Positions 11,440 through 23,024 of a stretch of DNA of 64,000 bases are shown here, piece after piece. The stretch spans positions 33,108,001-33,172,000 of the forward strand of contig OX485806.1 in NCBI GenBank assembly GCA_950295325.1, given 5' to 3'. The position numbers and the translations under genes were made by a program. The notes beneath the pieces were generated by a model. The model had not been told where the DNA came from, made no database searches, and saw only the letters and a list, made by a program, of their open reading frames with translations. Each line of letters starts with the position of its first letter. Position 1 is the first letter of the stretch. Source of the stretch: Polytrichum commune. Taxonomy: Eukaryota; Streptophyta; Polytrichopsida; Polytrichales; Polytrichaceae.

Positions 11440-12725
11440 CTAACTTATTGGTGGGGGGGGAGGAACATGCATTTGGTTGTTTTCGAGTTTCATTTTGTTT
11501 CAAACTAGGTATGTAAGATATTTGATTGCATTTTGATGTATATTTTTCATGAGGGCTTTGATGGTTGGTTTTGGGATGTTTCGATTGATAAGTTTGTTTA
11601 TGGAGTGTTTGAGTATGGCTCCTCTAATGCCGGCTATGATGGTAATGAGGGGGTTTAGTTTTGCATCCATTGTTTTGTATGGTGTTAATTAGGGGGTCGT
11701 CTTTAACGTGTTTGTGTGTGAGGGCTTGTTTGGGGCATATGTTATGGCAATATGTGAATTCAATGAATTGGATTGTGTGTGTAGGCGTAGGTGGGTGATA
11801 TTGGTGTTTGTGTGTGGTTCAGGCCTCCAATTATGCGTAGGATATTTGGTCGTAATTTGGCTAGACGTTGGCATGTTATTTGTGGGCATGCACATTTAAG
11901 GTGCCAATGTGGTATTGTTTGTTCAGGTGATAATTTTCTTGCATTTGTTAATGTAAGGAACTGGGTATTTTTGTTAGCTTGTAGTGTTTGGGTAATGAGA
12001 TGTATTGCTTAATTGTGGTGTGCAATTCTTAAGCCTTTTAAGTGTGGATGTTTGCATGTGGATATGAGGTGGGGCCATGTGTCTCTGCCGTTGAGATGGC
12101 ATAGTGTGCAGTTGGGGTTTTGGTGTGTAAGGGGCCATAAGATATTCAATATGCGGTTACCCATGCATTGTGTGTATCTGAATTTTACTGTTTGGGTGAT
12201 TTGGGCGTCTATCACATTGTTGTTCTTCCAAAAGTGGTTGGAGAGTTTCTAGTTTATTTGAGTGTTCGATAGCCATTTGTCCACATATGGGAATTTGTTT
12301 TTGGTTGTTTCATATTCCTGCTTTTTGTGTTCTTTCATTATGAATGTGTGGGGATTTTGGATGGCTCCATTGTGTGTGGTCGTTGGGCAACTTGCTAACC
12401 AATAGGGGGTAGAGTGGGCCGTGTGGACCTGTGGGGTGGTGGTTGGTTTTTCTTTAAGTGTTCCTTCGTTGGCTAATGTGTAAGTTATTTCGTTTCTTGT
12501 AATGCCCAAGTGTGCTCATACTTTGTGTATGTGGATTCTATGTGGGGTCCAATATATATGGTGGACAATTGATGTTATTAATACTTTGTCAGGGTGATGG
12601 TGTTGTGATATCAGGTGTTGTATGTGATTGTTGATCAAGTATATGATCTTTAGGTTGTCTGTAAATATATGCATATCTATATTGTAGGCAAATTTGAGGG
12701 ATATTGGGCATAATGAGTTAGGGGT
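11440..12725 (-). pseudogene. LINE 3' portion: RNase H domain and Cys/His C-terminus
   Basis: Read on the minus strand from 12,725, the sequence gives an RNase H-like stretch: FTDNLKIIYLINNHIQH, then HHPDKVLITSIV, then AHLGITRNEITYTLANEG (about 12,460-12,530). These match the TDS, D-L and H-G-GNE-AD-LA motifs of LINE-encoded RNase H, with the final Asp lost. It continues to NCTLCHLNGRDTWPHLISTC (about 12,065-12,130), a Cys/His motif at the C-terminus of this LINE type. Frameshifts and stops break it, and the 3' end is near 11,440. Reverse transcriptase and endonuclease are absent here. The endonuclease half of a similar element lies at 60.3-62.1 kb. Confidence 0.72.
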
Positions 12726-12953
12726 AAAATATTTACTTAAAGCTTGTGGGGGAACATGTGATGTAAAAGTAAGTCTTTACAACTTTCTAGAATGAATCAA
12801 CAACAATTGAGGTAATTAAGTGCATTAGTTTAGTTCATCTAGACATAGTGAAGAAACCCCTAGGCATTAAAGGCTAATTTCTAAATATATGTGGGGCTCC
12901 CCAAACCAATGACACAAATAGAATAAGATCCACATGTACAAAGTAAACAAGTA

Positions 12954-13495
12954 CACCATTTATAGTATTTAGTGTCACATACATTATTTGCAAAGGGCTA
13001 AACTAGATGCCTAGTGGTCTCAAAGTGTCATCTCCATTAAATGTCAATATGATACTAATTGTCAACAGAAGTAACTTCTTCAAGGTAAATAAAAATTGTA
13101 CATTATGACATTTAGCGTAGCATAATGAGATACTTGAGATGCTAATTTTATGTTTTAGTATCCAAGGGGAAAATATTGTTGAGCATAATAATGGCAAGTG
13201 TCATGTGTTTACATTTTAGTATGTAAGAGGAAAGTTATTCTCGAGCATACTAATGTCAAATGCCAATTGTGTACACCTTTAGTCAACTTGTAGACCATTA
13301 TGTACCACAAGTATACACCTCATACACTAGTGAACATACTCATGCCAAGATATTATTAGTAAGCGCATTTGAACACGAAGTGTCATGAGATGACACTGAT
13401 GGTGAAGTTGTTGATCATTAGTGCAACCTAGCATACGCTTGAAAATAGGGTAAGTGACATTAGTATGCATGTGACACTAAAAATTGTAAAGGGTG
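12954..13495. mobile_element. TA-flanked MITE, CACCATTTAT family, copy 1
   Basis: Terminal inverted repeats read CACCATTTATAGTATTTAG at the left and the inverted CTAAAAATTGTAAAGGGTG at the right, each continuing into a TGTCAC box. TA stands on both sides (12,952-12,953 and 13,496-13,497). The interior matches copies at 24,092 and 38,013, including the motif TTGAGCATACTAATG. There is no coding capacity. The TA target suggests a Tc1/mariner-like driver. Confidence 0.78.
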
Positions 13496-13499
13496 TACT

Positions 13500-13945
13500 T
13501 TAATATTGAGTGCAATCCATGTGTCACAACCCTTTAAGGGATTGGTCATTAAATATTTATTGGGCTCTTCAAACTAATGCCAACCTCGAATGGAACAATA
13601 CTCATACATTTTCAATACAACCACACACTACATAGTCGAGGAAGTTGATAATATTGGGCAATGTATGTTAATATCAATAAAGTAACCATGTAAATGCACG
13701 AAGTGTTTTGGGGGGAGCGTTTTCTAGCATTTGAAAGATGTTTGATCAAGGTAGAGAAGCCATTGTATTGACAAAACAAAAGAGAGTACCCTCCTCATTT
13801 GGGTGCCTCCAATTCCGGTGTAGAGGGAGATATTGTGGGTTTTGGTAGCGAACATCATGCATGTGTTCAAGAGAGATGTGTTGACATCAATGGAAATGCT
13901 CTCAATGTTAATCTCTCAAAAACATATGGGACTTTCCAAAGTGAT
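13500..13945. other. intergenic DNA, nothing recognised
   Basis: AT-rich, without long reading frames or clear repeats. Confidence 0.4.
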
Positions 13946-13947
13946 GA

Positions 13948-14160
13948 CCCCAAATGAAACAAGCACCACATAAGACATGTGGGTGTTATTCGGTACCTTT
14001 CTCAATTAGACATCTATATCTAACTGGTGTGTTGTTAGGTCAAGATCAAACAACATACACCACGAGACATAGATTCATAAGAGATTGGACTACATCTTCC
14101 AACTTCATGAACTACTCCACACTCAACAATGAGCACGGTTGGGAGGACCTATGAACTCAA
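13948..14160 (+). repeat. dispersed repeat (GGGAGGACCTAT family)
   Basis: Carries the ordered phrases AAGACATGTG, GAGATTGGACTACAT, CTCAACAATGAGCACG and TTGGGAGGACCTATG. Diverged copies of the same ordered phrases lie at 24,575-24,790, 27,735-28,030 and 35,870-36,110. Element class unknown. Confidence 0.6.
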
Positions 14161-14332
14161 ATCAGGAATCAGCCAGCACACACTTCTAATACCCATAACT
14201 AAGTAAAGGGAAGTAAAGGGAGGTCCGATTTTTGTTGATGTTTTCATTTGTACATTTGCTAATGCAACACGAGTATCGTGTGGAAATCCAATCGGTAGGA
14301 GTTAGACAACATGAAAACGGAAGTGGATAACA

Positions 14333-14345
14333 CCCCCCCCCCCCC
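14333..14345. repeat. poly-C tract
   Basis: About 13 consecutive C. Further C runs occur near 14,757-14,769. Confidence 0.85.
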
Positions 14346-14505
14346 AAACATACACACTATATTCATTTGATTGCATCTTGTGAATAATAGGGTTCACTAT
14401 CGGAGGAGGCCCATGTGTCATAGTCCGTGCAGAGGGGGCGGGACGAGAAGTGCAGGACACCCCATTGGGGTGCACGGGGGACGGGATAAGTTTAGGGTAC
14501 CGAGG

Positions 14506-14552
14506 ACGGCCGCCCGCCTGCCCGCCCACCTGCCCGCCTGCCCGCCTGCCAA
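14506..14552. repeat. GCCTGCCC-type GC-rich minisatellite
   Basis: Repeated GCCCGCCTGCCC units in an island of high GC (about 14,400-14,860). Reading frames on both strands here are composition artefacts. The complementary unit GGCAGGCGG recurs at 45,970-46,085, just before the gene's leader. Confidence 0.85.
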
Positions 14553-14841
14553 CTCGAGAGGAAAATTCTCCTTTTCCCCTTTGTTTTTTTTCCCCTCTTT
14601 TTGGTGGCACTGGGGAAAAAACAAGGGGGAGGCATTAGTGTAGCCTGATACCAACAATGGGAGGGGACAATGTAAGCAGGATAATTCCACGGTCTTGCTC
14701 TTTTGTGTATCAATGAGCCTTGGCCACCGCCCTTACCTGGCCCCCCTTCATCATGCCCCCCCCCCCCCCTCTCCTCTCCCTTTAACTTACCCCCTTGAGG
14801 TGCCCCTTGTGCCCAATTTTTGGACCTTGTGGACGGACTTA

Positions 14842-15221
14842 GGGCCGGCTCACATGGGGTCCCAAGTCCCAAGTCCCACTCATGTTAGCAAGTCCTAGTT
14901 TTTGAGCCTTTAAGAAACCATTAGAATATGGTTAATTATCATTAAAGTCATAATTTTCTTATGTTTTTGCGAAAACATTCGCGTGATTTGTATTAAGAGT
15001 TGGGTCTAGCTTTTTACTCGACCCAACTCTCAACATAAGTCCCGAGCCTCACTTTTAAAAAGTGTTGCCATATAGGCATCCATGTCGTTCTTGGGACTTA
15101 GGACTTGGGACCATGTGCGAAGTGTTAAGTCCCAACTTTCATGCTCTCGACGGCTAAGATCGCACAAATTGGCCTCAAGTGACTTGTGACTTAGGACTTG
15201 GGACCCTGTGTGAACCGGCTC
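14842..15221. mobile_element. PIF/Harbinger-like MITE (GGGCCGGCTCACA family)
   Basis: The left end GGGCCGGCTCACATGGGGTC and the inverted right end (GAGCCGGTTCACACAGGGTC) match, and the repeats continue into a shared CCCAAGTCC box. Flanking triplets are TTA (left) and TCA (right), close to the 3-bp duplication expected of PIF/Harbinger elements. An internal inverted pair, GAGTTGGGTC and GACCCAACTC, can fold. No coding capacity. Confidence 0.72.
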
Positions 15222-15346
15222 TCAACCACCCGGTGTTCTCAATGGCCTTGCTAGTCGTTGTTGACATCTCTTTCTCATAGGGGTCGGTTTAAAGTACGGT
15301 GAAGAAGTGCATCGGTCAAGCATTTTAGGGGGATGGATCAATATGA

Positions 15347-15686
15347 GGGGTTGTTTACATCATGGACCAAGAGAAGTGACCATGAAGTGGATGTGTTGAT
15401 TTTTCTTAAATATATGTCAAAAAAAGGCAATTTTGGGAATTTTCTTCATGTTTAACCTTTTGTCCTTCTTCTTCCCTTCTCTCCTCATAACTATGGAAAC
15501 ATTTGGTCAAAAAAATAAATTAATGTACAAAATCAAAAACAACATTTCTCTACCATAGTCCCATGTTGTTTGCAGTGAGAGAACCTTTTTTTCTTGATGT
15601 GAACCAAAGTGGTCCCGGGACGAGTTCAACGGCCAATCACATAATCTAGAGGAGCAAGGTTCATGGTCCATGATGTGAACAACCCT
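15347..15686. mobile_element. PIF/Harbinger-like MITE (GGGGTTGTTTACA family), copy 1
   Basis: The left end GGGGTTGTTTACATCATGG is mirrored by the right end (CCATGATGTGAACAACCC). TGA flanks both sides (15,344-15,346 and 15,687-15,689). The host repeat into which it inserted has an uninterrupted relative at 20,205-20,265 that reads GGATCAATGATTGG across the site, which supports the 3-bp duplication. A second copy at 40,580-41,130 is also flanked by TGA. Confidence 0.82.
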
Positions 15687-15963
15687 TGATTGGATACAAA
15701 ATGGGTTCTTTACAAGCCAAGGTTTACACTATGGCCAAGACTTCTCCAGTGGAGAACTCTGAGCATGGATGAAAAGGTGACATGGATGTCAACATCGCAA
15801 CATTTTTTGCTAGTGGAGTTCTCAAGAGGTCAAGATATTTGGGCAATCTTAAACACTCGGACAAGAAACTTGACCTCCGGTGAACTTAAGGCATTTAAAA
15901 AAAAATCCCATCTTGTATGCCATACAAATTGTTGCCTCAATTAGCCTTGTGTTGGGCAGAAAT

Positions 15964-16012
15964 TCTTGACCAACTAGTGCACTTCTTGACCAACTAGTGC
16001 ACTTCTTGACCA
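15964..16012. repeat. 21-bp tandem repeat, ~2.3 copies
   Basis: CTTGACCAACTAGTGCACTT repeats twice, followed by a partial third copy. Confidence 0.85.
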
Positions 16013-16019
16013 TAGTGTA

Positions 16020-17520
16020 AACTAACCATGATCCCCTTAGGCAATAGGTTCGTTCCATGTAATTAAACCACCACGTGTTGATTCCTTCCACAAATGAATT
16101 GTAGGCTAGGATGTGTATACGCTAGAGTCCAAGACTAAAGAAACTCCAAAACCAAGTGCTTATAATGCTTAACAAAGAAAGCTCATACGTAGTCCAATAT
16201 ATCATGAGCATGTGCTCTTTGGTTTTCATTTTTAAATCACACCTAAGCACATACCACTCCAATATAGGTGTCTAATTAAGATAGGTAACCAATTTAGGCC
16301 CACTTACCTTACATGGGAGAAAGAAAGAAAAAAATCCCTTTTCTCTTGTGCAATTGATCAACCAAATCTTGAATAATGTAAGGCATTTGCTTACTTGATA
16401 ACCAATGGACAACCCTTCTAGACATGCATCTTAAAAAAAAAAGGTGTGATACATTTTAAGAAACTTGACCACATTATAGTTGGCGTCCGTTTTAGACTCT
16501 CACACCCTACTAGGCTTAGCACTTGACACAAGAAAGATAACATCAAGGTGACATGTGTCACAAAGTTGTTGGCCTCTCTTTCTAGGTTGATCAATTTATG
16601 TTAACAAGGTTTTGGCCATTCCAACATGTAAGGTACTTGATGCATGTGGGTGTAATTTGGTTTCTTAATCCGACACCTTAATTAGTTTCATTGGTGTGTG
16701 GTTATGTGAGGATCCAAGAATAAACATCATGAAGACATGTATTGAAAAGAGACATGCATCCTAAAGTTTCATTAACATGTCATGTTTCATATTCAATATA
16801 AACACTCCACAATTAGCATGATAAATGTATTCATTTAAGGAATCGACAAACATGCACTTATGATACATCATGAGAGGCACGATGTATAATGTGAGATTTG
16901 GGGATGTTTCATCTCATACATGCTAATGTAGCACACATTTGAAGACATATTTTGATTGATAGAAGATGTAGAACAAGAAAATGTAATTGTATTACACCCA
17001 CATACATTATACCCATGAGGTCAATGCTCAACCTCAACTGAACATTATACACCACAATGGCATTTGAGGCTTCAATTTTGTAACTACATGGCCGTAGTAC
17101 AAGGTGTTTTTTTTTATGGGGTGTATGGATGTCTTAATTCAAATTTTGCTTGACCAAAAATGAAGTTTGTCATCTTGATAGAGAATGTTTCCCGCTACAT
17201 TGGATGATAAATCCGCGTGTCCAAGCATGTGAATTAGGGGCTTGGGGTACACAACGTCTAGGTTATCTCATCCATTCAGGATGAAGGGGTCTTGATAAAA
17301 ACAAGCCCTTACTAGGTTGAGGGTCGATTCATTTCAATTAGGTCCCATTAGACTATTTTGGGGTCCTATAACCATCCAAGGCATTAGATGTGATAAAAAG
17401 GTAAGATTTTGGGTTCTATAAATCATCCATGCTTTCTACCTCCAATCAAACAATTCATGTAGACAACATGAAGCTCCAACTTTGACTGGGAAAAGTCTCA
17501 CTAAAGTTAGGCAAGAGAGA
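16020..17520. other. intergenic DNA, nothing recognised
   Basis: AT-rich sequence with only short reading frames. A weak relative of the GGGAGGACCTAT dispersed repeat may lie near 16,640-16,760. Confidence 0.4.
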
Positions 17521-17527
17521 ACTATTG

Positions 17528-17747
17528 CAGACAAACATACTTCTTATTCATTCCATATAAAAAACAAAAAAACTCTAAATCATTATGCAACATAGATGGT
17601 CTTTATCTAGTTAATTGGCATTCTAGTTACCTTCAAAGCCCTCAAATTAGCATGGTTGAAGTCATTTGATATGAATCAGCCACAACCCTAACATGGGTCA
17701 AGTTTTCTATGTCTGTTGGATGAGAGGTATAGTCACATACGATAATG

Positions 17748-17757
<10 letters not shown>
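17528..17757. mobile_element. fold-back MITE (GAGGGAATTATYGTATAC family), copy 1
   Basis: The left arm (CATACTTCTTATTCATTCCA) and right arm (TTGGATGAGAGGTATAG) are inverted copies. The interior carries the family phrase TTTGATATGAATCAGCCACAA. The outer right terminus, normally AATAATTCCCTCTCTC, runs straight into the CT microsatellite that follows. No target duplication could be fixed. Confidence 0.6.

Positions 17758-17790
<33 letters not shown>
17751..17790. repeat. (CT)20 microsatellite
   Basis: Forty bases of uninterrupted CT, directly abutting a fold-back MITE end. Confidence 0.95.
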
Positions 17791-17793
<3 letters not shown>

Positions 17794-18226
17794 GGCCTTG
17801 ACTACTTGTAGGTTTATGGCCCATTCATTTGAAGTGACTTGCACAAGACTAATTCGGGGTCTTTAAAGTTGGTTACGGTGTCAACCAAAGCAAGAACAAC
17901 AACCTTCGGGCTACACACTAGGTATGTTATAGCTTTCATGTTGGATGAATGAGAGGGTATGCATGCTCGGAATCGACGATTCCCTTTCTCTCCAAAGAGA
18001 GAGATGCCCATGTGACGAAAAAAACGTAAGGAAGAAAAGTATAATAAAAAATATATCATAAGTACGTCTACGGAACTAAGATTTTTCTTGGTGTGGCCAC
18101 GTGTTGGTGACGAACCCTCCCCCCCCAAAACCCCATCCGAGGAGTGGAATTTACGCAGCCTGCCCCCGCGTGGCGGGTAATGTTTGTCATCATTTTCCGA
18201 GTGGTACCTCGGGTCCATCATGCATG

Positions 18227-18248
18227 AAACCCCCCCCCCCCCCCTCCC
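18227..18248. repeat. C-rich tract
   Basis: C homopolymers broken once by T. Another C run lies at about 18,119-18,126. Confidence 0.85.
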
Positions 18249-18373
18249 CCCCGAACTCCAACTTTATCTTTGCCAAGTTTCTACTTTATATCCCCTTATT
18301 TTTAATGTCCTCATTCACTCAACACCTTTGGTGGGATCGGGAAGCCCAACCGTAGACTACTAGCCACGGGCAC

Positions 18374-18594
18374 TACACTAAAAATTGTATTTAGTGTCCC
18401 CTACTATTTGGAGTTACACAATACTATATCGATTTGCTATTCATTTGTTTTTACCAAGTACAGATGTTAATGTTCTATAATGTTCAAACGAGCAATCTGA
18501 CCAATGTTGGTAAAAGAAACGATAAATGGAGTAAATTGGTATAGCCTTGTGTAATTTCAAATCGTAAGTGATACTAAATACAATGTTTAGTGTA
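18374..18594. mobile_element. 221-bp near-palindromic MITE (TACACTAAA family)
   Basis: The termini TACACTAAAAATTGTATTTAG and the inverted CTAAATACAATGTTTAGTGTA begin two arms of ~95 bases that pair almost throughout (for example GGAGTTACACAATACTATA against TATAGCCTTGTGTAATTTC). Only a ~30-40 base centre is unpaired. TA stands at both ends. A transcript would fold into one long hairpin. Longer relatives with the same termini lie at 45,531 and 36,301. Confidence 0.82.
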
Positions 18595-18773
18595 CTTCTG
18601 CAACCTGCTACGATAGCTCGGGGTTCGTGAGAGTCGTTGTAAACTCATCTGTCGTGGATGAAGGGGTTCTAGTCCCCTATAAAGTTGAGGGTCGATTCAT
18701 TCCATCTGGAGGTTCATTGGACTCGTTCGGGATTTCTAATACCATTTCCGGTGTCAAGTGATCTTCAAACTTA

Positions 18774-19676
18774 TTGGTGTTGGGGTTGATACTAAGGGGG
18801 GGGGGGGGCTCTCTGTTCCGACACAAAATTAGTACCCTCTCCTCAACCTCTACCACGTGTCATGCTCACATTCACTACGACACACTCGTATCCCATGTGG
18901 AACCTACATTCTTGCACATGTAAAGACGGAGACGAGGTATAAAATCAGTTCAATCGATGCGTTTTCACGTTGCTAATGGATGAGTTTACGTAGAGCTATT
19001 GGTGTTGATACTACCGTAGAGGACTCTCTGTTCCAACACATCATCAGTATCCGCTCCTCAACCTCTGCCACGTGTCATGCTCACATTCACTACGACACAC
19101 TCGTATCCCATGTGGAACCTACATTCTTGCACATGTAAAGACGGAGACGGGAACCCTCTATGTTATAAAATCAGTTCGTTTTGATGCGTTTTCACGTCGC
19201 TAACAGATGTGTTTACGTAGAGCTATTGGTGTTGATACTACCATAGAGGACTTTATGTTCCAACACATAATCAGTATCCTCTCCTCAACCTCTGCCACGT
19301 GTCATGCTCACATTCACTACGACACACTCGTATCCCCTGTGGAACCTACATTCTTGCACATGTAAAGACAGAGACAAGAACCCTCTATGTTATAAAATCA
19401 GTTTGTTTCGATGCGTTTTCACGTCGCTAACGGATGTGTTTACGTAGAGCTATTGGTGTTGATACTACCATAGAGGGCTCTCTGTTCCAACACAAAATTA
19501 GTACCCTCACCTCAACCTCTGCCACGTGTCATGCTCACATTCACTACGACACACTCGTATCCCATGTGGAACCTACATTCCAACACATGTAAAGACGGAG
19601 ACGGGAACCCTCTACCGTATAGAATTAGTTCGTTTCGATGCGTTTTCACGTTGCCTAACGGATGAGTTTACGTAGG
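18774..19676 (+). repeat. tandem array, four ~226-bp units
   Basis: Units begin with TTGGTGTTGATACTACC at about 18,774, 18,998, 19,224 and 19,452 and end with GTTTACGTAGAGCTA. Periods are 224-228 bp. Each unit contains GCCACGTGTCATGC (a G-box-like core), CACTCGTATCCC and, near its end, TATAAAATCAG or a variant (TATAGAATTAG in the last unit). Similarity between units is very high, so the array expanded recently. No reading frame is conserved. Confidence 0.9.
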
Positions 19677-19720
19677 CAACACGAATTCCGTAGCCAACAC
19701 GGAAACCGTAGCCCTACTAC

Positions 19721-19769
19721 TAGGGTAGGGAAGGGAAGGGAAGGGAAAGGAAAGGGTAGGGTAGGGTAA
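19721..19769. repeat. G-rich GGGTA/GGGAA tract
   Basis: About nine runs of three or more G spaced by A, TA or AA, a pattern able to form G-quadruplexes. It follows the 226-bp array closely. It resembles, but does not match, the plant telomere unit TTTAGGG. Confidence 0.9.
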
Positions 19770-20044
19770 CAAAGTTAAGATGGGTGGGGTTATAAAATGC
19801 GACGGAGATGCTAAAAAGGGGGCCCAGGTGGCAGGGGGGTGGCATGATTACCTGGGTGCACAAAACATCCACAAGGGGTCAAAATACGGACGTAATAAGT
19901 TAGGGCTAACGGAGGGGGGGGGAACCTTTGACCAGACTGCCCGGGGGAATTATAACAGAGCCCGCTTTTGCGCGACAAACCCACTCATGGCGGCCGGAGA
20001 GGGAAGGGGGGTACCCCCGACGGAGTGGCAGACGGCAACTGGAG
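19770..20044. other. GC-richer intergenic DNA
   Basis: Higher GC than its surroundings. The overlapping frames on both strands (+ 19,780-20,073 and - 19,906-20,178) show no domain I recognise. Confidence 0.4.
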
Positions 20045-20105
20045 TGGGTGGATGGATGGATGGAGGAAAATAAATGGATGGATGTGTGGGTGGATGGATG
20101 GATGA
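20045..20105. repeat. GGAT tetranucleotide repeat, imperfect
   Basis: GGATGGATGGATGG-type repeats with interruptions, in two blocks. Confidence 0.92.
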
Positions 20106-23020
20106 AGTTACGGGACGAGGAAGCCGGTGGATATGGACTACGGGAATCCATAAGATTAGTATTGTCTATCCTTAGCACCGGTTTTATTTTATGCTACGGT
20201 GGAAGAAGTGCACCGGTCAAGGATCTTAGGGGAATGGAGCACTATGCTTGGATCAATGATTGGGGAGAACCGGCAGTTAGTTACAAATGAACCGGTTGAG
20301 TTTGAGAAATAACCGGTTGAAGTTGGAGAATGCAGGAAAATTGCCGATCATTTTAGAGGAATTTATAGATTATTCCTCAATATTAATAAAGGAAAACCGG
20401 AGGATGTCAACATGTAACTGCTTGGACTTGCAAACACTATGATCTCAACCGGTTATGCCCAAAATCTCCCTGATCACTGGCTTGGATTTGGGCGAACCAA
20501 CCCATACACTCGAACATGTGCCCCTCACTTGATAATGTTATGTCTCTACTTATGCAATGCAATGGCTTGGATTCTTCATGATGTCTAAAGACCTAGGGGG
20601 ACCATGAGACATGAAATACAAAGTGTTAACACGTGACAAGGTCATGAATAGATTGTCACAATGTGGTAGCTTCTTGGAGATACCAACTAATGTGTACATG
20701 GCATTCCATATTAATGAAAGATAGAAGATGATCTTACAAAATAGTTTAATTAATGAAACCAAGATGAAATCTAACAGGGTTGTAGAAAATACATTTACAA
20801 ACAAAACGTCATTCTAACTCAACACTACGTTAGCCATGTGCCCCTCATGTTCACAAGGGCATGCATAGGGGTTTGCGAATGGGGAACACACATTATTGTA
20901 AAATACATAGACATTTATTTTTTAAATCTTTCAATTTTTTTCTTCTTCTTCAAAGTGTTTATGATTTGACTACACGAGTGAGGATAAAATGCTTTATAAC
21001 TGAAGTCATTTAAGTCAATAATTAATGTTAGATCAACTCCAAAACCCATCTATATCCAAACTCTTATAATTCACCTATTATGTCATAAATGTCCTCACTC
21101 AACAACCTTTCCACTCATACCATACTTGGTGAGTTGAAAGAGAGCTTCCATCACATAATCGGCGGACAATACAAAATTTAATGATGTCTAAGTGTTTACA
21201 TGTGGGACATACCATGTGAGTTTCAAAATACTTGAAGCAATGGTTTAAAACACTTCATGGAGCTTCATCATATCCGGCAAATCGTCATTCTAGCCATATT
21301 ACATATTACATGTTAGGGTGCTTCCACGCACAAGTAGCGAATATGCCTCTACCATTGTCCAAATAACTTTGAGATTGGTTCCCATTTGGAGACTTTTATG
21401 TACACGCGCCTATAATGGACACTCTCAACACTTAAGAACGTGCTCCAAAAATTGCATGGAACATCTCAACAACTTAGCAAATCCCTAAGAGAGCTTATTG
21501 TACAAAATGGACCCTCTTGCGAGCAAAGGGTAGCTAACTATCGGGCTTACAAAATAAATTCCTCTAAAGAGAAGAATAGGGATCAATTGAATATGTGGGT
21601 CTCTTTTATAATATAATATCTTGGTGTCTTGAAGTATAACCTAATTTTCCTAAAGAGAAAACAACATAAAAAAATATGTGTAATGTGGTGCCAACAATTG
21701 GTTTTAGCCCTTCAATATCACAAGAGCATTACAAGCATTGGAACAACAAACAAGCCCATAAGGGCCTATGAAACAAACAACACTACCACCAACACAAACA
21801 TGCCATTAGTTTCGTGTAGATAGTCAAACGGTTATAGAAAGATTTGTGCTAAACACTATTTTATTTCTCAAAGCTCCACCAAAAGCACATAGACACAATC
21901 TTATCATTTGCCACTCAAAACCTCTTAGCCCAAATGAAACAACAACGAAGTTTGGCTTGTCTAAACCCTAAATCTATGTGTAAAACCTAAACGACTCATT
22001 GCATTATAAATTAAAGTAATTCCATGTAAACCCCCGACGCTAGCTCAATACATTCTTCATGCTTGTGTGTTTCTATTACGTTCAATTGATCAGAGTGCTC
22101 ACCGGTTGCACATGATAGTTTAGCACATTTGTGATGAAAGTGATATCTCCTTATGATTTTTATTTTATTTTTATCCATTCTTTACATAAGTAGGTACATA
22201 TGCCATCTATTTCCACCAAAAAATTTGAGTGAAAAAAATTTCATTTGCTTCCCCATGCAACCTTAAAAGAAACATCATTTGGCAAAGACGTCCTCATGGC
22301 ACATTAATGTGTTCACTCTTGAATGCCTACCTGTTGGCCACCCCAAAATGGCCTTGGAAGCCCTTTTGTGAATATCGAAACTTTGACAATTATTATTGTC
22401 ACATGTGATACAATTTTTCCAAACCCAACTGCAAGGATGTTTAGAATGTGTGCGTAAGGAGTACCTCAACGAAAAGTAACCATCCAAAGGTTTATGTGAC
22501 GAAGGAGATTTGTTCTATCATGGTGTCTTATTGAGATACATGTTTTTTCCTTGGGTATATTAAATTTATCAATGCGTAAAGAGGCATAACTCCTCATGCT
22601 ACAACATGGTCCGCCATGTTAAGCATTTGGATAACGGGCTCACATTCATGCCAATACAATGTATGGGCGTAATTTTATTTTTTTTCTTTCTATCAATGCA
22701 CTTAAAATGAAAGGAATATACCAACCACATGAAATCTACATCTCCCACAAACGAAACATTTGAATTTCTAGGGCTCTTTCCTTGGGGAGTTGGACATTGT
22801 TGGACCAAATGCCAATATTTTGATAAGATACTTGTGGACCTCAACATCCAAATCCCAATGCTAAATGTGGCATAAAGAATATGTTTAAATTGAAAAAACA
22901 ATTTGTTGCATAAATTTTAAAATCATAAGGAGATTTGGTCCCGACACTTAAACACCCTGAATCCACCAAAGCAACAAGTTGGGTTGGGAGGGGTACATAA
23001 TAATATACAACGTTGGGCAA
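20106..23020. other. intergenic DNA with dispersed repeat traces
   Basis: The part at 20,180-20,345 (AAGAAGTGCACCGGTCAAGG, AACCGGTTGA repeated) shares phrases with 15,300-15,345 and, more weakly, with 56,880-57,000, so it belongs to a dispersed repeat. The remainder to 23,020 is AT-rich and gives nothing recognisable. Confidence 0.4.
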
Positions 23021-23024
23021 TTCA

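Noticed and set aside
14302-14872. Several overlapping 90-126 codon frames on both strands
   Set aside because: All depend on the GCCTGCCC repeat and poly-C composition. There are no domains, and frames compete on both strands.
18374-18594. CACTA (En/Spm) classification from the CACTAAA end
   Set aside because: The flanks show TA on both sides rather than a matching 3-bp duplication, and no CACTA sub-terminal array is seen.
18774-19676. Possible CRISPR array
   Set aside because: Units are long (226 bp) and repeat end to end without unique spacers, and the DNA is plant nuclear.
19721-19769. Interstitial telomere repeat
   Set aside because: Units are GGGTA/GGGAA, not the plant TTTAGGG.
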